64,000 bases of DNA, from assembly GCA_033558025.1 (NCBI GenBank), contig JAUCEF010000002.1, positions 3,100,001 to 3,164,000 on the forward strand, read 5' to 3'. The stretch comes from Phytophthora sp. 'mugwort' (taxonomy: Eukaryota; Oomycota; Peronosporomycetes; Peronosporales; Peronosporaceae). Under the pieces are notes generated by a model. That model was not told the DNA's origin, did no database searches, and worked only from the letters and a program-made list of their open reading frames with translations. Shown here piece by piece: positions 20,666 to 31,874 of this stretch (position 1 is its first letter; each line of letters starts with the position of its first letter). The position numbers and the translations under genes are program-made.

Positions 20666-22296
20666 TCAAGTTCTCTTAAGCGCTTGATATCCAGGTAGCA
20701 ATATCAGACCGTGATGGGGCGGTGAGCTCAAACCCATTTCCAGACTTCTTGCGCGTTTTTCGGCGGCGCTTGGCACTTGCAGCACGAATACTGCTGCTAC
20801 TGTCCGAAACGTCAGATTCTGGTCCATCGCATTCACGGTACGTTGACCACAAAGAGGACTCAAGCTGTCGTTGTGGAGGGTCTGACGTACTCCGTCTACT
20901 TGTTCACCATCTTGTTCAGCAGGAACGTTGAGATGGACGTGTATTTCTTCTGTTTGCTCCAGGACCTGTTCGGCTCGCCGCGCCAGATGTTGTTCTTCCT
21001 CCACTGCCCGTCGTATCGCCTCGAGACGGTGCTGCTTAGCGACCTGCTCTCTCATCTGAGCTACCCATGCATGACGGAGCTGATCTTTGAGCGGTTTGTT
21101 CCACGCAATGTCTGCCGGTTGGCAGACATACGTGTGCCTTGGTGGCACTTTAGCAAGACAACATTAATAGACTCTGCATATTGACAAATCTTCTCTGTCC
21201 AGTGCCCAGAAAAATCATCCCAGAGCAACAGGATCGGCTCTGCGCAGTTTTCCCGATGAGCGAAATGGAACTTCAAAAATTCAATGGACAACTCGGCATT
21301 CACCAGCCTTTTCCGTTACCAAAAATTTGGCAGCCCGTCGAAGATTGCAGTGGGCGGTCAATTCCATAGTGTACGGCCAAAGCCATGCCGAAACATGGTG
21401 TTTTCAACGCGCTTCCGGTTTGGTCGATGGGCGCGTTTTAAACACCAAAAATGGCGGAAGCTTGTTGCCGTCTGCATCAGCAAGCAACATCGCAGTCGCA
21501 CGCTCTTTATCCTTTGCCAGAACATTTTGATCCACACAGTTCGTGAATTGCGCACGTCGATAGTTCTACGAGGCAAATACTCAAAGAATACAGCTAAGAC
21601 AAAGTTAGTAAAATATCCGTGGCTAAGCAAGTGGTGACACAATAAATTATCAGTTTGCTCAGCGTTGTAAGCTTAGAAATACCTTTCTCCACCATTGTTG
21701 CCTCACTTTAGCAGTGAATGCTGCAGCAACTTGCGCAGCGTCTTCAGGGGTAGTCTGTCCTTGTCTTATTCGTGCGCAAATTGACAGTCTGTGTCGACGC
21801 AAAAATCTCCGGGCCCAGGAAGAAGTTGCTCAAAAGGTTTTTGCACTCATCATCCGCAGCTATTTCTAAATCTTTTTGGTTAACATTCCTGTCGATACAG
21901 GGATACCTTCTCGACGCGAAGAGTTAATCCATAAAACTATTTGCTCTTCAGGCTCAGCAGAGAGCACAGTAGCTTGTCCACGCTTACGGCTTTTCAGCAT
22001 ACTACCTTTTCCCTTGCACACGTATCCACTATACAAGCACGGTCTCTTAGCCACCTTTGAATTATCTTCTTCTTCTTCTTTCTATCAGTGTCGGTTGCTA
22101 GCTCACCAAAAACGGCATCTACAGTTTTATCGAAACATTTAAAGGTATTAAACAGCTCTATCGCATGCAACTTATCTGCATATAAGTACGCTGTTCGTGC
22201 GTATTTATTGCGCTTCCGTCCTGGACCTCCTTGTCGAGGACGTCCCATTCCCCGGCAAATGATAAAATGACGTCGTGAGTACAGTGTTTTGAACAA
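20666..22296 (-). mobile_element. Pogo/Tigger-type DDE transposase relic
   Basis: Minus-strand pieces in order: 22296-21994 begins with a basic GRPRQGGPGRKRNKYAR and a helix-turn-helix-like part; 22054-21866 has EPEEQIVLWINSSRREGIPVS, typical of the CENP-B-type DNA-binding region; 21642-21358 has FFEYLPRRTID; 21303-21061 reads NAELSIEFLKFHF and LLLWDDFSGHW (second catalytic Asp); after a frameshift near 21140, 21148-20666 gives CQPADIAWNKPLKDQLR (third Asp). The Asp expected before FFEYLP is not visible. Several stops and frameshifts make it a relic. A relative is at 36869-38217. Confidence 0.8.
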
Positions 22297-22323
22297 CTTT
22301 CATTTGCAACCAGCCAACGCGTC

Positions 22324-22460
22324 AAGAACTTATGTTGCAGATTGAGCAACATAACAAGAACCTATGTTGCAGATTGAACATAACAAGAACATATGTTGCA
22401 GATTGAGCAAGATAACAAGAACCTATGACTATGATGCAGATTGAGCAACATAATGTCGGC
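22324..22460. repeat. Tandem repeat, about 33-bp unit, four copies
   Basis: The unit contains ATGTTGCAGATTGAGCAACA followed by TAACAAGAACCT. Copies start near 22331, 22362, 22393 and 22434, the last spaced by a small insertion. It lies between the pogo-type relic and the mariner-like element. Confidence 0.8.
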
Positions 22461-22568
22461 CCGTTTAACAAGAAACAGTTGCACGTTCCAATTTGGAGTC
22501 ATGTGGTTGGTTAAATATAGATGGAACTTATAACAAAACGGCCTCTATAACAGGTAAATGTCGGTAAC

Positions 22569-24592
22569 AGTGGTCGACATCGTCGAGGACGCTCTTCACT
22601 GTAGCGTTGTCAAATATCCTCTGATCGGTTTGAAAACTCACAGGCTGGTGAGGTTAACCACATGGCCACAAATGCGGTTTCCCATCCGTTTCGTTTCGCA
22701 AAACCTTTGACGCTGTATATTTCTTTTGATTGTGCCGCAACCCTTGTCGCTTTTTGACCAGTAGCAATGGCTAATTCTACCTGACACATCTATAAACTGT
22801 TATAAGTGACGCCTATTATTTTATGCGATTGTACAGGTATAGTATTTTTGCCTGGGGTTGGAGCCGGACAAATAGTCCGGAAAGTCACATTTCAGCATTA
22901 CAGGGAATGCCACTGAAGGACGACGGGGAAGAAATCTCGACGAGAAGACAAAGAGGCCGCCCGCGGCAAAGCGTACGTGAAGACACACCGTGATGGATCT
23001 CTCAATGCAGGTGAAAAAAGCACGATATTCTTGCTCTCCAGGCTCATGTTCGTGCTGATCGCGGGGTTGTACCGCGAAAGGAGTATATTACGAACAAAGT
23101 TTCACCTTTGCTTGGTCGTTCTAATAAGACGTGTGGTGAAGTTTGGTCTACTTTTCGATCTCATGGTACTGTTGTGGTTGCTGCTAACCTGGCAATCGAA
23201 GTGACCGTATGACTAGACTGCCTCAATCGACAATAATGCAACAAATGGTTCGTGATTTCATTCGGAGTAGATGTGAAACCAGAACGCGGACTATAGCCAA
23301 AGATGTCATGCATCTTTTAGCAGAGCAGAATTATTTGGCCGTGGATAGTACTGAAAGCGACAGTACTAAAGCCGCTTTGCGGACAGCACAACGCTTTATG
23401 AACCAACATGGATACACCAGAGGGGAACAGGAAGGCCGGACGTTGAAGTTGTCACCTGCTAACGACTTGGCGCGAGCTGAATATGTGCAGAAAATGACAG
23501 GCAGTGAAATTGTATCGCATCGCGTTTTGCACCTCGACGAAAGTTACACTCATCAGCACTACACACGCCACTATGATTCGCTAGTCGATCCTACTGATGT
23601 CTTATCTGCCAAGCCAAACACAAAGGCAGACGACTCTGTTTTATCACAGCGATTATTGATAAAGACTGCACTGTGAGCGATGAATAATGTACTGAGACAC
23701 AGTGCGCGCATCTCCTGACAGAGACTGTCGATATTTTGAAGGTGGAAAGCAGACGGCAGATTATCACGGCATGTTCTGCCACGATTATGTCGTGAATTGG
23801 ATGGGTACATTGTTAAAGGTGCTGGATTTGCAGTTGTCAAATTGCTTGATAGTTATAGACAATGCTTCCAGCAAGCACACCGAAACATTGTAGCTGGCGC
23901 GCCAAAACGCTGTATTCTATGACTGAATACCATCTTGACGTTCCCCCAACTGCAACAAAAAAATACTATGGGATCGACTATCGAAACACATTCAAAACAA
24001 TGTTGTCCTAGTTGTCGTGGAGGATGGCGGCTAAATAGGGTCCCGAGGTGGTTTACACGCCACCATACCATTCAGACCTCCAGCCTATAGAGCTTGTATG
24101 GGCTATCGTAAAGGGCAAGGTCGGCCAGCAGTACACTACAAGCACAACCTTTCAGACATCCGACCTCGGCTAGAGCGCGAGTTCGAAAATCTAAAGCCAA
24201 AAAGTGTGCAGGGTTGTATCCAAGATGCAACCAAGCAGCTCATGCAACTGAAGGGGAACATCTCGATGCGATGGACAACTCTGACGAATCCTCATCGGAT
24301 GAGGGGCTCTCTGACTAAGACGAAGAGGAAAATAGCGGTCCTGGATAACCTAACATTCATAATGCATGCACGATTTGATTGATAATCTTATTATAAATAT
24401 TGTAATCATTTATTTTATTTGCACCTTATTAGGAGGTGTATACTGCTCTATAGGGGTTGACAATGCATGTTTCCAAAAGAACGAGTCGGCAGATTTTGCT
24501 CATGTATGCTCCAATCAACGCAAAATACTGTAAGGAAACGATTGGTATATTTTTGGTAGGGAAAAACAGCGTCCTCGACGCTGTCGACCACT
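22569..24592 (+). mobile_element. Mariner-like DNA transposon bounded by 25-bp inverted repeats
   Basis: The sequence AGTGGTCGACATCGTCGAGG with the next five bases (22569-22593) recurs inverted at 24568-24592 with one mismatch in 25. The two arms enclose the only transposase-like coding sequence in this stretch, giving a 2,024-bp element. The arms begin close to TAAC and TTAA, which would fit TA target sites only approximately, so exact ends are uncertain. Confidence 0.6.
22960..24383 (+). pseudogene. Transposase of the mariner-like element (DDE_3 type), broken
   Basis: Pieces: about 23029-23203 in one frame gives AHVRADRGVVPRKEYI and CGEVWSTFRSHGTVVVA; 23209-23676 is open for 155 residues and includes HRVLHLDESYTHQHYTRHYD, the strand with the first catalytic Asp; 23770-23890 has NCLIVIDNASSKHTE (second acid); 24040-24140 has YTPPYHSDLQPIELVWAIVK, the segment with the last acidic residue. 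Order and spacing are those of Tc1/mariner-superfamily transposases. Stops at several points interrupt it. Confidence 0.75.
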
Positions 24593-24639
24593 TTAAGTTT
24601 TGCGATATCCGTCGCCTGCTTATAGGCCACAGTCATGCG

Positions 24640-24780
24640 AGCACGATACAAATTCTGTGAAATAGACGAGTGTATATGCATCTTGGTGATGCCACAAATG
24701 ACACCCACAACCGAACACGATGAAGGGCATCGGCATGGCCTCGAGAGCGTTTTGATGCCTTCTTTCGGGGCATGTTGCGC
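24640..24780 (-). pseudogene. MAPEG remnant
   Basis: On the minus strand about 24695-24755 reads HQNALEAMPMPFIVFG, matching IIQNDLESMPMAYVVFWG of the intact MAPEG gene at 44900. A frame change follows (VICGITKMHIHSSI). It sits between the mariner-like element and the next MAPEG pseudogene. Confidence 0.5.
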
Positions 24781-24890
24781 TATTGCGACCTGACGAAAGA
24801 CTTGATGTACGAATGCACGAATGCTACCGTGTTGTGTGGTTGATTGCGGTGATACGCTACATCAGTCTAGCTTCTAGCTGTTGATCCTTC

Positions 24891-25192
24891 TTAGGCAAAC
24901 ACGTTCATAGTAATGCTGGCAGCAGCCGCGAGGATGCAGGCAGCGCCGGACATCCAACAAGCCATACGGCACTTGGCCGCGACCGTCCGTATGAAAGGGT
25001 TTGGAGGCGGTCGGTGGTGTACATGACTATGACCGTCTTGGTGAGTTCCGTGTTCACGCCATTCTGGATGGTGCCCCAGAAGACCAGGAAGGTCATCGGG
25101 ATGGACCCCAAGTCGTTCTGCACGATGCGCCGCCATCGGGTCTCGTTGTCCAGCGCCTTGAGCTGCCTCTCAGTTGTGATAGCAGCCAGGTT
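24891..25192 (-). pseudogene. MAPEG pseudogene, 5'-truncated and frameshifted
   Basis: Minus strand from 25192: ITTERQLKALDNETRWRRIV, QNDLGSIPMTFLVFWGTIQN, ELTKTVIVMYTTDRLQT, then a frame change near 24985, then KCRMACWMSGAACILAAAAS with a stop at 24891. This is the second half of a MAPEG protein. The N-terminal membrane segment is missing; the homology stops at an A-rich dispersed repeat that begins at about 25193, so that insertion probably removed or separated the first part. Confidence 0.8.
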
Positions 25193-25310
25193 TTTTTTAA
25201 ATCCCGATATTTATTGTCTTAATTCGGTATCGAGAATAGGTATAAACGTTTCTAAGCGTTTCTAAGTTTTTAATATCCAACCGTTGTTTTCGCCGACGCA
25301 ACGGTTAGAA
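25193..25310 (-). repeat. Dispersed repeat, copy 1 (A-rich end)
   Basis: Read on the minus strand: ...CAACGGTTGGATATT, CTTAGAAACGCTTAGAAACG, CTCGATACCGAATTAAG, ATCGGGATTTAAAAAAAA. The same order of words is found on the plus strand at about 38783-38888. The A-rich end abuts the truncated MAPEG pseudogene. It could be a SINE-like or MITE-like sequence. Confidence 0.7.
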
Positions 25311-25639
25311 CACGAGGTTGCGGGGTATTGAGTCATGAGCCATCAGCAACGTAGGACTTCAAATCAAGAGAGTGCATGCGTGCTTTCTTGTCTTCCTTAC
25401 TCAATCCTACTCGTATTTGTCTTCGGCACTCACTTTAATAACACTCGTTGCATCTAATTTTGGTCACGATCGTGTCATAAAAAGCTTGATCAGATGGCTG
25501 CGATACACACCTCTTGCGTCCACATTTGAAAAACACTTGGATTTTGGCATGACAATTATCATCCAGGTTCCTCTTACCAAGTGTGGCCATCCACCTCATC
25601 GACCAACTCGCTCAGAAACTGCATGCATCATGCTATAGG

Positions 25640-27252
25640 GCGATGAGGTCATTACACTTGGACGTCGGGTGGCTATATGTATTCCCATTTCTCGCTCGAT
25701 GACTATACATCTTCCAAGATTCTGCTGACGGAAAAGATTTGCTAAGCGAAATATGGTTCAATAGTGGTGTAGTCGGTAAATCAACAACCACCTTGGAGCG
25801 ATCGATCCATGCGTAGAACGGAGAAAGAGGATTATGTAGTAGTTTCCGTTTTTCTTGATCGACCACAAAATTCAAAAGGAAATATCGCCCACAGTCCGTG
25901 ATGGGTAACTCGCTAACGCGAATCCGTGTTAAAATTGAATCGCTTGAGAACCTTGGCTGGAATGTTTGTCTTCACAAGAGCATCTTCCAAGCTCGTGAAT
26001 GGACGCTTCTTTGCTATTCTGGCACCGTAGCGTTTGTCCACACCCTCCGCGAATTCCAGCTGGGCCTGGGAGCTCGTGTTAATGCACGGTGAAGGAACAG
26101 ACTTGATGAGAAAAGCACAAGCAGCAACGTAGCCATAGTACGCTTCCCAGCAGGTGGCATCGACAAACGCGGAATTTGGCAGCATACGTAGATAGGCTGT
26201 CACTTCACTCGTGCAATACATAATGAATAGGTCGTCAGGACCTGCAGCCGTAGACCTCTCTTGCTCGACGTCTCGTGATATTTTCCCTGTTCGTATTTAG
26301 ACTAATGAACGTCGTGAAAGAAGCCCTTCATCGCATCTTTCAGACACAGAAATGCATCGCCAGGCGGAGACCCGTCTGTAGGCCGATACAGAAAAATCAT
26401 TACCGCAAGAACACCTTTCTTTTTTTGAAGCCTTTGGTCCTAATTGGCATCTGCTTTTCAGCAAGCACATACGTCAGTTGCCGCTCAATAACTTGCCGAT
26501 TGCATCCGTCGCCAAACCGTGCTCCATCATGTATATCCGTCCATAATACAGGTTTTTCTTTTAGAGAAAGCTTCCGATTTCAACGCTCGAAACTTGCAGT
26601 TGAACTGCTCCCAAAGCTGCCAAGGCTTTAAGTCTTCGAACCGTTCTGCTGGTGCGTAAGTGGCAGATTAATATCATGAGTTTCCAGCAGTATATGGAGA
26701 ACCAACCGGCAATGGAGGCGGGTTCCATTTATTCGAATTAACCCGCACGAGATAACTTGATCAAGCGTTAGACTTCCAAAGCGCGAGTTTCCATCAACAC
26801 TCCGACAAGAAATCACAGCAAGAAATGCTTGCTTCATGCTGTGCATCTGGGCAACAATCGCAGGGTATGCTTGTCGAATGGCAGCCAGTATATTGTGCAT
26901 CACTGGAATGGATTCAAAAGCTTGGCCCTAGTTTTGCAGCATCACGTTATATAATTCTACCAATGCTCTGCCATGCCCGCCCATTTCATCCACCAATAGC
27001 TGGATCAGAAATCCATTTTTGCCATCGTTGAATGTTTCAAATACGTCTCTTCCGTTGATTTGCGGGCGCGTCAATGATGTCGTCTGCAGGATCTCTATCA
27101 TTGTAGCGAATCGGCCAGAAAAATCATCCACTGGCTTGTAAATAGTCGCCGCGCCGATCACAATCACCCAGCACTTGGAGGCATTGACGAGGTCACACAG
27201 CGAAGCAACGCCGCATGAAAATCGGAATCTTTGCGTCCTGGATCATGTTTAA
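25640..27252 (-). pseudogene. Crinkler-like P-loop gene, 3' part (downstream of the piggyBac insertion)
   Basis: Minus-strand pieces: 27240-26928 contains VIVIGAATIYKPVDDFSGRF, RPQINGRDVFETF and LVDEMGGHGRALVELY, a pattern typical of the P-loop NTPase class found in Crinkler (CRN) proteins of Phytophthora; 26903-26628 has LTLDQVISCGLIRI; 26221-25913 and 25875-25640 continue with a less conserved C-terminal part. Frameshifts (one near 27190) and stops separate them. It is the downstream half of the gene interrupted at 27249. Crinklers are secreted host-directed effectors, but no secretion signal is visible in what remains, so only the intracellular ATPase-like part can be called. Confidence 0.6.
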
Positions 27253-30200
27253 CCCTCCGGGGACGGCGGCTGACATGGATGGTTTAATAAACCTTCCTGG
27301 ACGGTTTATTTATTCTATTAGCTACACTATACGTTTAACCCATACTAACTATGTGTCGTCTACGTACACCGTGTAGCCAAGCTACTGATAATAATTCCCG
27401 CAGTGGTTAGGGTAGTATGGCAAGAAATTTCAAAAAAGTTGGAGTTGTTGCCGCAGAGAGCGGAAGTTACCTTTAGTGTGTTCTGAAGCGGCGACGTTCT
27501 TGCTAGCATAGTAAGAAGTCATATCGATAAAACATGCACTATAAAAAAATAGTTACTGTTACGACTAGCTCTGTGTCGGATGCGATTTCTGAAGAACTCG
27601 ATCGCGGACCTTGGAAGATGTGGGTACAAACTCTCCATTGCGCCACACGGAGTGAAAGATCTGCGAGCACGTAAGTCCTGGGTTTGACGGGTGGTTCCTT
27701 ATCTTGTTGCACATGAAGAGAAGTCCTCGCCGGTTTGTAGAGCACTTCTGACAGTACCATGTCGTTGTCCCAGGCCGCTTTCTGCCTTCCTCGGGCGCCA
27801 GCAGGGCGCATACCCTGCACTGCAGCTGCCGCAAGCGTGTTACCCCATTGTTGCTGTCTGTCAGTGATCTGCACCAGAGTGTTCTCTGAAGGCACCATCA
27901 GTGTCCCATCGCTCTCCGCTGACGTCACTACCACTTCGTGCAGACTGGCGCGGAGTTGTCGTCGTGAAGTCGGACTCGCTGCTTGCAATAAGGGCTTCGT
28001 GCAGTCCAGCCAGAAAGTCGTAGTGGGACATCTTCCTCTTCTTCCTCTTCTCGCAAATACAGCTATGAATTATATACGCGTTGACGATAGTAATGTCCAC
28101 AAGACCTAAAAATAATGAGTGATAATACTTCTTGAAGCTATGTGATACAACAGACAGTGTCAGTATAACATCAGTAAAACAAATCATCCCGTACAGCATA
28201 AACCAACGTGGAACATACCGTGTACCAGCTGGAGCGAGTATGATTGAAGTCGAAGCTGATCGTGCTTGTCTACTCCCCCCATGTACGTTTGATACTCTCG
28301 GACCAGATTGGGACAAACCACCGTAGTGACCAAACCATTCTTCTCACGGCACTCAACAGTGGTGAGGGTGGTGCTCAGTCGTCACGCCAAAACGTAGACG
28401 GGCTTATTATCGACCCACCCAAGCGCAACAAGCCCTGGGTCCTCTCGTGAGGTGGCCAGCTTGAACGTTCCCCGCGGAGTTTTTTTCGGGCGCTTCTTGA
28501 AGGTATAAGTTACGTCCTTTGCACCAACCCAGCCGATCCTTTTGGATCGTTCCGCAGTAATGGAAACCATGGTGCGCAGCTGCTGCACGAGCGGTACTGA
28601 TGTGTAGAAGCGATCAGCAAAACAACTCGTCGCCCTTGATAGGGCTGCTCTTCGAAGAGGCAAGACAGGTTTCTCACCACTGCTGCCGACCCACTTTTGG
28701 TGTCACGACCGTCCTGGATATGGTGCTTCTTTCCAACGTCCAGCTCAGTCCTGTTCATGTCAGGATATGGTCAGTAAACTATAGCATCCGTGTCAGCATA
28801 GCACAACTTACCGCATACAGTACTACGAGTAGGCGCAGCAGGTCATCATACACTTTGACCCCATTTGTGGGGCTTGTCTTTGAGATAGGTTCTTGTCGGG
28901 TTGTGGCGATTCTTGCACGGCGGCATCCCTTCGTATATCGATATGCGCAAGCACAATATATACCCCGCCCGAAATATACGCTCGACAGTAGCTAGAACCA
29001 GCCGCAACTTCCATGCTCGGTCGAGCTTTGCCATTTGATCTTGATTGTTTGAAAAGTGAAGAAACCGAGTGATATCTTTAAATCTGCCGCACTCCATGAC
29101 GCGTCCAAATGTGCCTTGAGGAATGTCACCGCGCCGGATGCCCGACCAGTAATCTGCCAACCGCTTCTTTGGCGCCATCATTCGGGCGAAGAGCAGCCCA
29201 ATCCAATGCAACAGCTCGTGGGATTGAACTTTCTGGAACTTGTCCAGCTTGACTCGAATCCGCTCTCGGCTGGTAGGTGGGCGTTGGCTCTCTCCAGTTG
29301 CGGGCGGCTGCGCTAAGAAGGTCTTCTCTATCCGGTCATCGAGGGTCTGCTCCCAATAGCGATATGATTCGGAAGCAATGTGCTGCCATATCGTCTTGGG
29401 AGGAAGAAGAAGATGAGTTCCAGTATGTTTAGCCCACACCCCATTATCGCGTTACTTGGTCCACAATATCCGGAATACAGAGCGCCCACGTCGGCGGTGC
29501 TGTCCAACTCAGCTATCTTGTTCTCTGGCAAGACATCCCACCCGTCCGTCGCCATCTCGCGCAGCTCCACATCACCATACAAAACAGACGAATCGGCATG
29601 CACAACACAGATTGTCAGTATAAATATGCGGGTTTATGCTGACGTTGTCAGTACAGTTAGTGTCAGGATTGAGCTGCTTCCACGTCAGGATGCGTCTTAC
29701 CTCGGACCCGTTTTTCAAGATCCAACGCCGCTGCCATTTCTGCTAATTATTTGGGAAGCGCCTCGTCCTCTTGCTCCTTCCTCTGAAGATGAGACGTCGT
29801 CTAGGACATCTTCTACTTCTGATGCTATTTCTTGATCTGATCTCAAACTCGGATCTTCGTGTGAGGTGAAAGGATTGGGGTCCAGTCGGTGCGAAGCATA
29901 CATTATAGATGGGAAAGAAGTGCAGGATCTGGTAGACGAATCCGTTGCTGTAGTAGACGAAGACGCAGCCGCCGCCACATCATCGCGTTCCTCTCCGTCG
30001 TCGGCATCAGGCGTGTATTCACTGTTGCTGTCAGAGAGCGAATCAGCAACCGCGTCTAACACAAACCGGTACATGTCAGGATATTTACACCTTCCCTGTC
30101 AGCATAAAATATGTCTTACCATCACTGCATGCCGCGGAAGAAGCTCGACCCTTACGAGTGCTCTTTGGCCGTGGTGGAGTACTCACAGGCATCTTCTCGC

Positions 30201-30873
30201 AAATGCTCTGCAACACGTAAGCAGCACTTGAGTGAGCGAGCGCAACGATATTATAAGAGCACGAACTTACTTGTACGGCTGCTGTCCTCTGCTGGCAATC
30301 CCTGGTCCTCATCGGGAAATACTCGACTGCACAGATCCTTGACCGAATGTAGTCTAGAAGGTCCTGCTCGCTGCCAGAATAGTCCACGCCGTGCTCGCCT
30401 GTCTTACGAGAGCGCCCAGGTTTAATGTAATCGTGCCTATAACAGCAAAGTAACGTAGGTCAGCTAACCCATGAGAGAAGAGCGTGTTTCTATCGACGTA
30501 CCCGTAGCCTAGGCCCCGAGATGGAAGTGATTTCCAGTGTTCACGGCGGAGAAATCTCCATACAAGCTTGAAGTCGATATCGCTGTCCATTTGGCGCGCT
30601 GTTTTCGAAATGGCGCCACGCGTCCAGCAGCGAGTGAGTGGTGACGAGAGAATCAAAGTTTTGAACTTTTGTCTATTTTTACTCCTAACCCCCATTTAGG
30701 TGGCCAATCAAAACGACGGTTTTGATAGCATTTCACCAATCAAATGAATGGATTTTTATGCCGTTGCAACCTTCTAGCAAGCCCTCAAAACAGCTCATAC
30801 ATTATTCAAGAGATCGTTATAACTTCCGTCTCATCATATAATGTCGGGGAAACTCCCGTCTTCGGAGGGTTAA
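27249..30873 (-). mobile_element. piggyBac element with TTAA target duplication
   Basis: Left end: TTAA at 27249-27252 followed by CCCTCCGGGGACGG. Right end on the other strand: TTAA (30870-30873) followed by CCCTCCGAAGACGG. So 14-bp inverted repeats starting CCC (two mismatches) flanked by TTAA, the hallmark of piggyBac, bound a 3.6-kb element. The transposase lies inside on the minus strand. The element sits within a Crinkler-like P-loop gene of the same orientation. Confidence 0.9.
27539..30640 (-). pseudogene. piggyBac transposase (DDE_Tnp_1_7), multi-exon, first catalytic Asp lost
   Basis: Minus strand: N-terminal exon near 30590-30500 (DSDIDFKLVWRFLRREHW), acidic linker 30074-29715, then the long open piece 29439-28846 with LLHWIGLLFARMMAP and CGRFKDITRFLHF, ending RISIYEGMPPCKNRHNPTRT. 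In piggyBac relatives this reads SIDEGM, so the first catalytic Asp is Tyr. 28663-28382 has CFADRFYTSVPLVQQL (second Asp kept); near 28290-28230 a frame gives YMGGVDKHDQLRLQSYSLQL (third Asp kept); after an intron FKKYYHSLFLGLVDITIVNAYI; and a Cys-rich C-terminal finger at about 27830-27620 (CRVCALLAPEEG, YCQKCS, CNKIRNHP). Introns or breaks separate pieces. The Asp to Tyr change alone should abolish transposition. Confidence 0.85.
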
Positions 30874-31780
30874 GCTTCTGCAAGTTATTAACGCAGAGAA
30901 TCACACACATTTGGTTCAAATCGGTTGCAGTGATGGCTGACAATTTCGTCAGTGTTTCTCCCAGGGAACACCTGATTAGCTTGGTTCGCATTGAAGACTG
31001 TCCAAATCGGCAGAATCTTGCAGTTGGTATAGCATGCGTGTTCCAATCATCTTTCTGGGATCGTGGATGCCGTATTTGTCGGTTGTTCCATTTTCAAAAG
31101 TGGTCTTGAATGTGTAGGCCTTCAGCAATGCTTCATCGCTGGATCTCCTTGTGCCTCATCACAAAACATTTGGTGCTGCAAGAAATTTGGAAATTCGTCA
31201 AGCAATCTTGACTTTCCAGTTCCAGGGGGGCCATCTAAGCACACAAATAGTGGATGACTTCGCTTGTCCGTTTTTCCATCTCTCCAAGCTTGATAATGAC
31301 GACCTCTGACAGATGCTAGATTGTAAAGCTTCAAAAAATTCTGGAAATCCCATTTCCACCACTCGTTCCGACCAAAGACTTGGGTTCCTTCCAAGCGAAC
31401 GATTGCTGCGATAACGTCGGCACCACCACCCGACGCTGCGTCGGCACTGCCACGATGAACGCATGTCCACGTCCTTTCCGAACTCATTCACTGCTGACGA
31501 TGACTTGGGCAGCTGCTTCTTCGCGTCTTACGCAGCCCGGTTCGCAAAGACTGTGAGGTTGGATGCAGCGATTCCTGCGAGGTCACTGTCCGCATACTTG
31601 ACCTTCACTGCGTCTTGGAAAGCATCGAAAAAAATCTTCAATATCCACAGAGACAGCAGCAGCCGTGGTCACATCGTTACCACCTTCGTCCACGAGCTGG
31701 AACCATTTCCGCGCCATCACGAGAAAAAATCGAGAATGACTGTCAATGAATACTCGCGAAATAGCCTCAGCTGAGGTCTA
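30870..31780 (-). pseudogene. Crinkler-like P-loop NTPase gene, 5' part
   Basis: Minus strand pieces: about 31720-31560 encode VDIEDFF, VKVKYADSDLAGIAASNLT and VFANRAA, a segment like the end of CRN N-terminal regions; 31487-31122 is open and has WWKWDFQNFLKLYNL and the Walker A motif GPPGTGKS (31209-31232) in the setting HPLFVCLDGPPGTGKSRLL; about 31105-30985 reads FENGTTDKYGIHDP and MIGTRMLYQLQD. Then comes LNQMCVILCVNNLQ up to the piggyBac boundary. Stops (one after NRAA, one after SLQCEPS) and frame shifts show it was decaying besides the insertion. Alternative: another transposon-linked P-loop ATPase family. Confidence 0.6.
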
Positions 31781-31874
31781 ATACTCTCAAAGTACGGATC
31801 TGCATCATTTATGTTATGTCATCCTTTTCCTTTACAGTGCTGAGTGATAGTCACCGACCATTGGTCACACACTA

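Noticed and set aside
29715..30231. Plus-strand ORFs of 119-151 residues opposite the piggyBac transposase
   Set aside because: They are antisense to the acidic, repetitive-codon linker of the transposase and show no motif.
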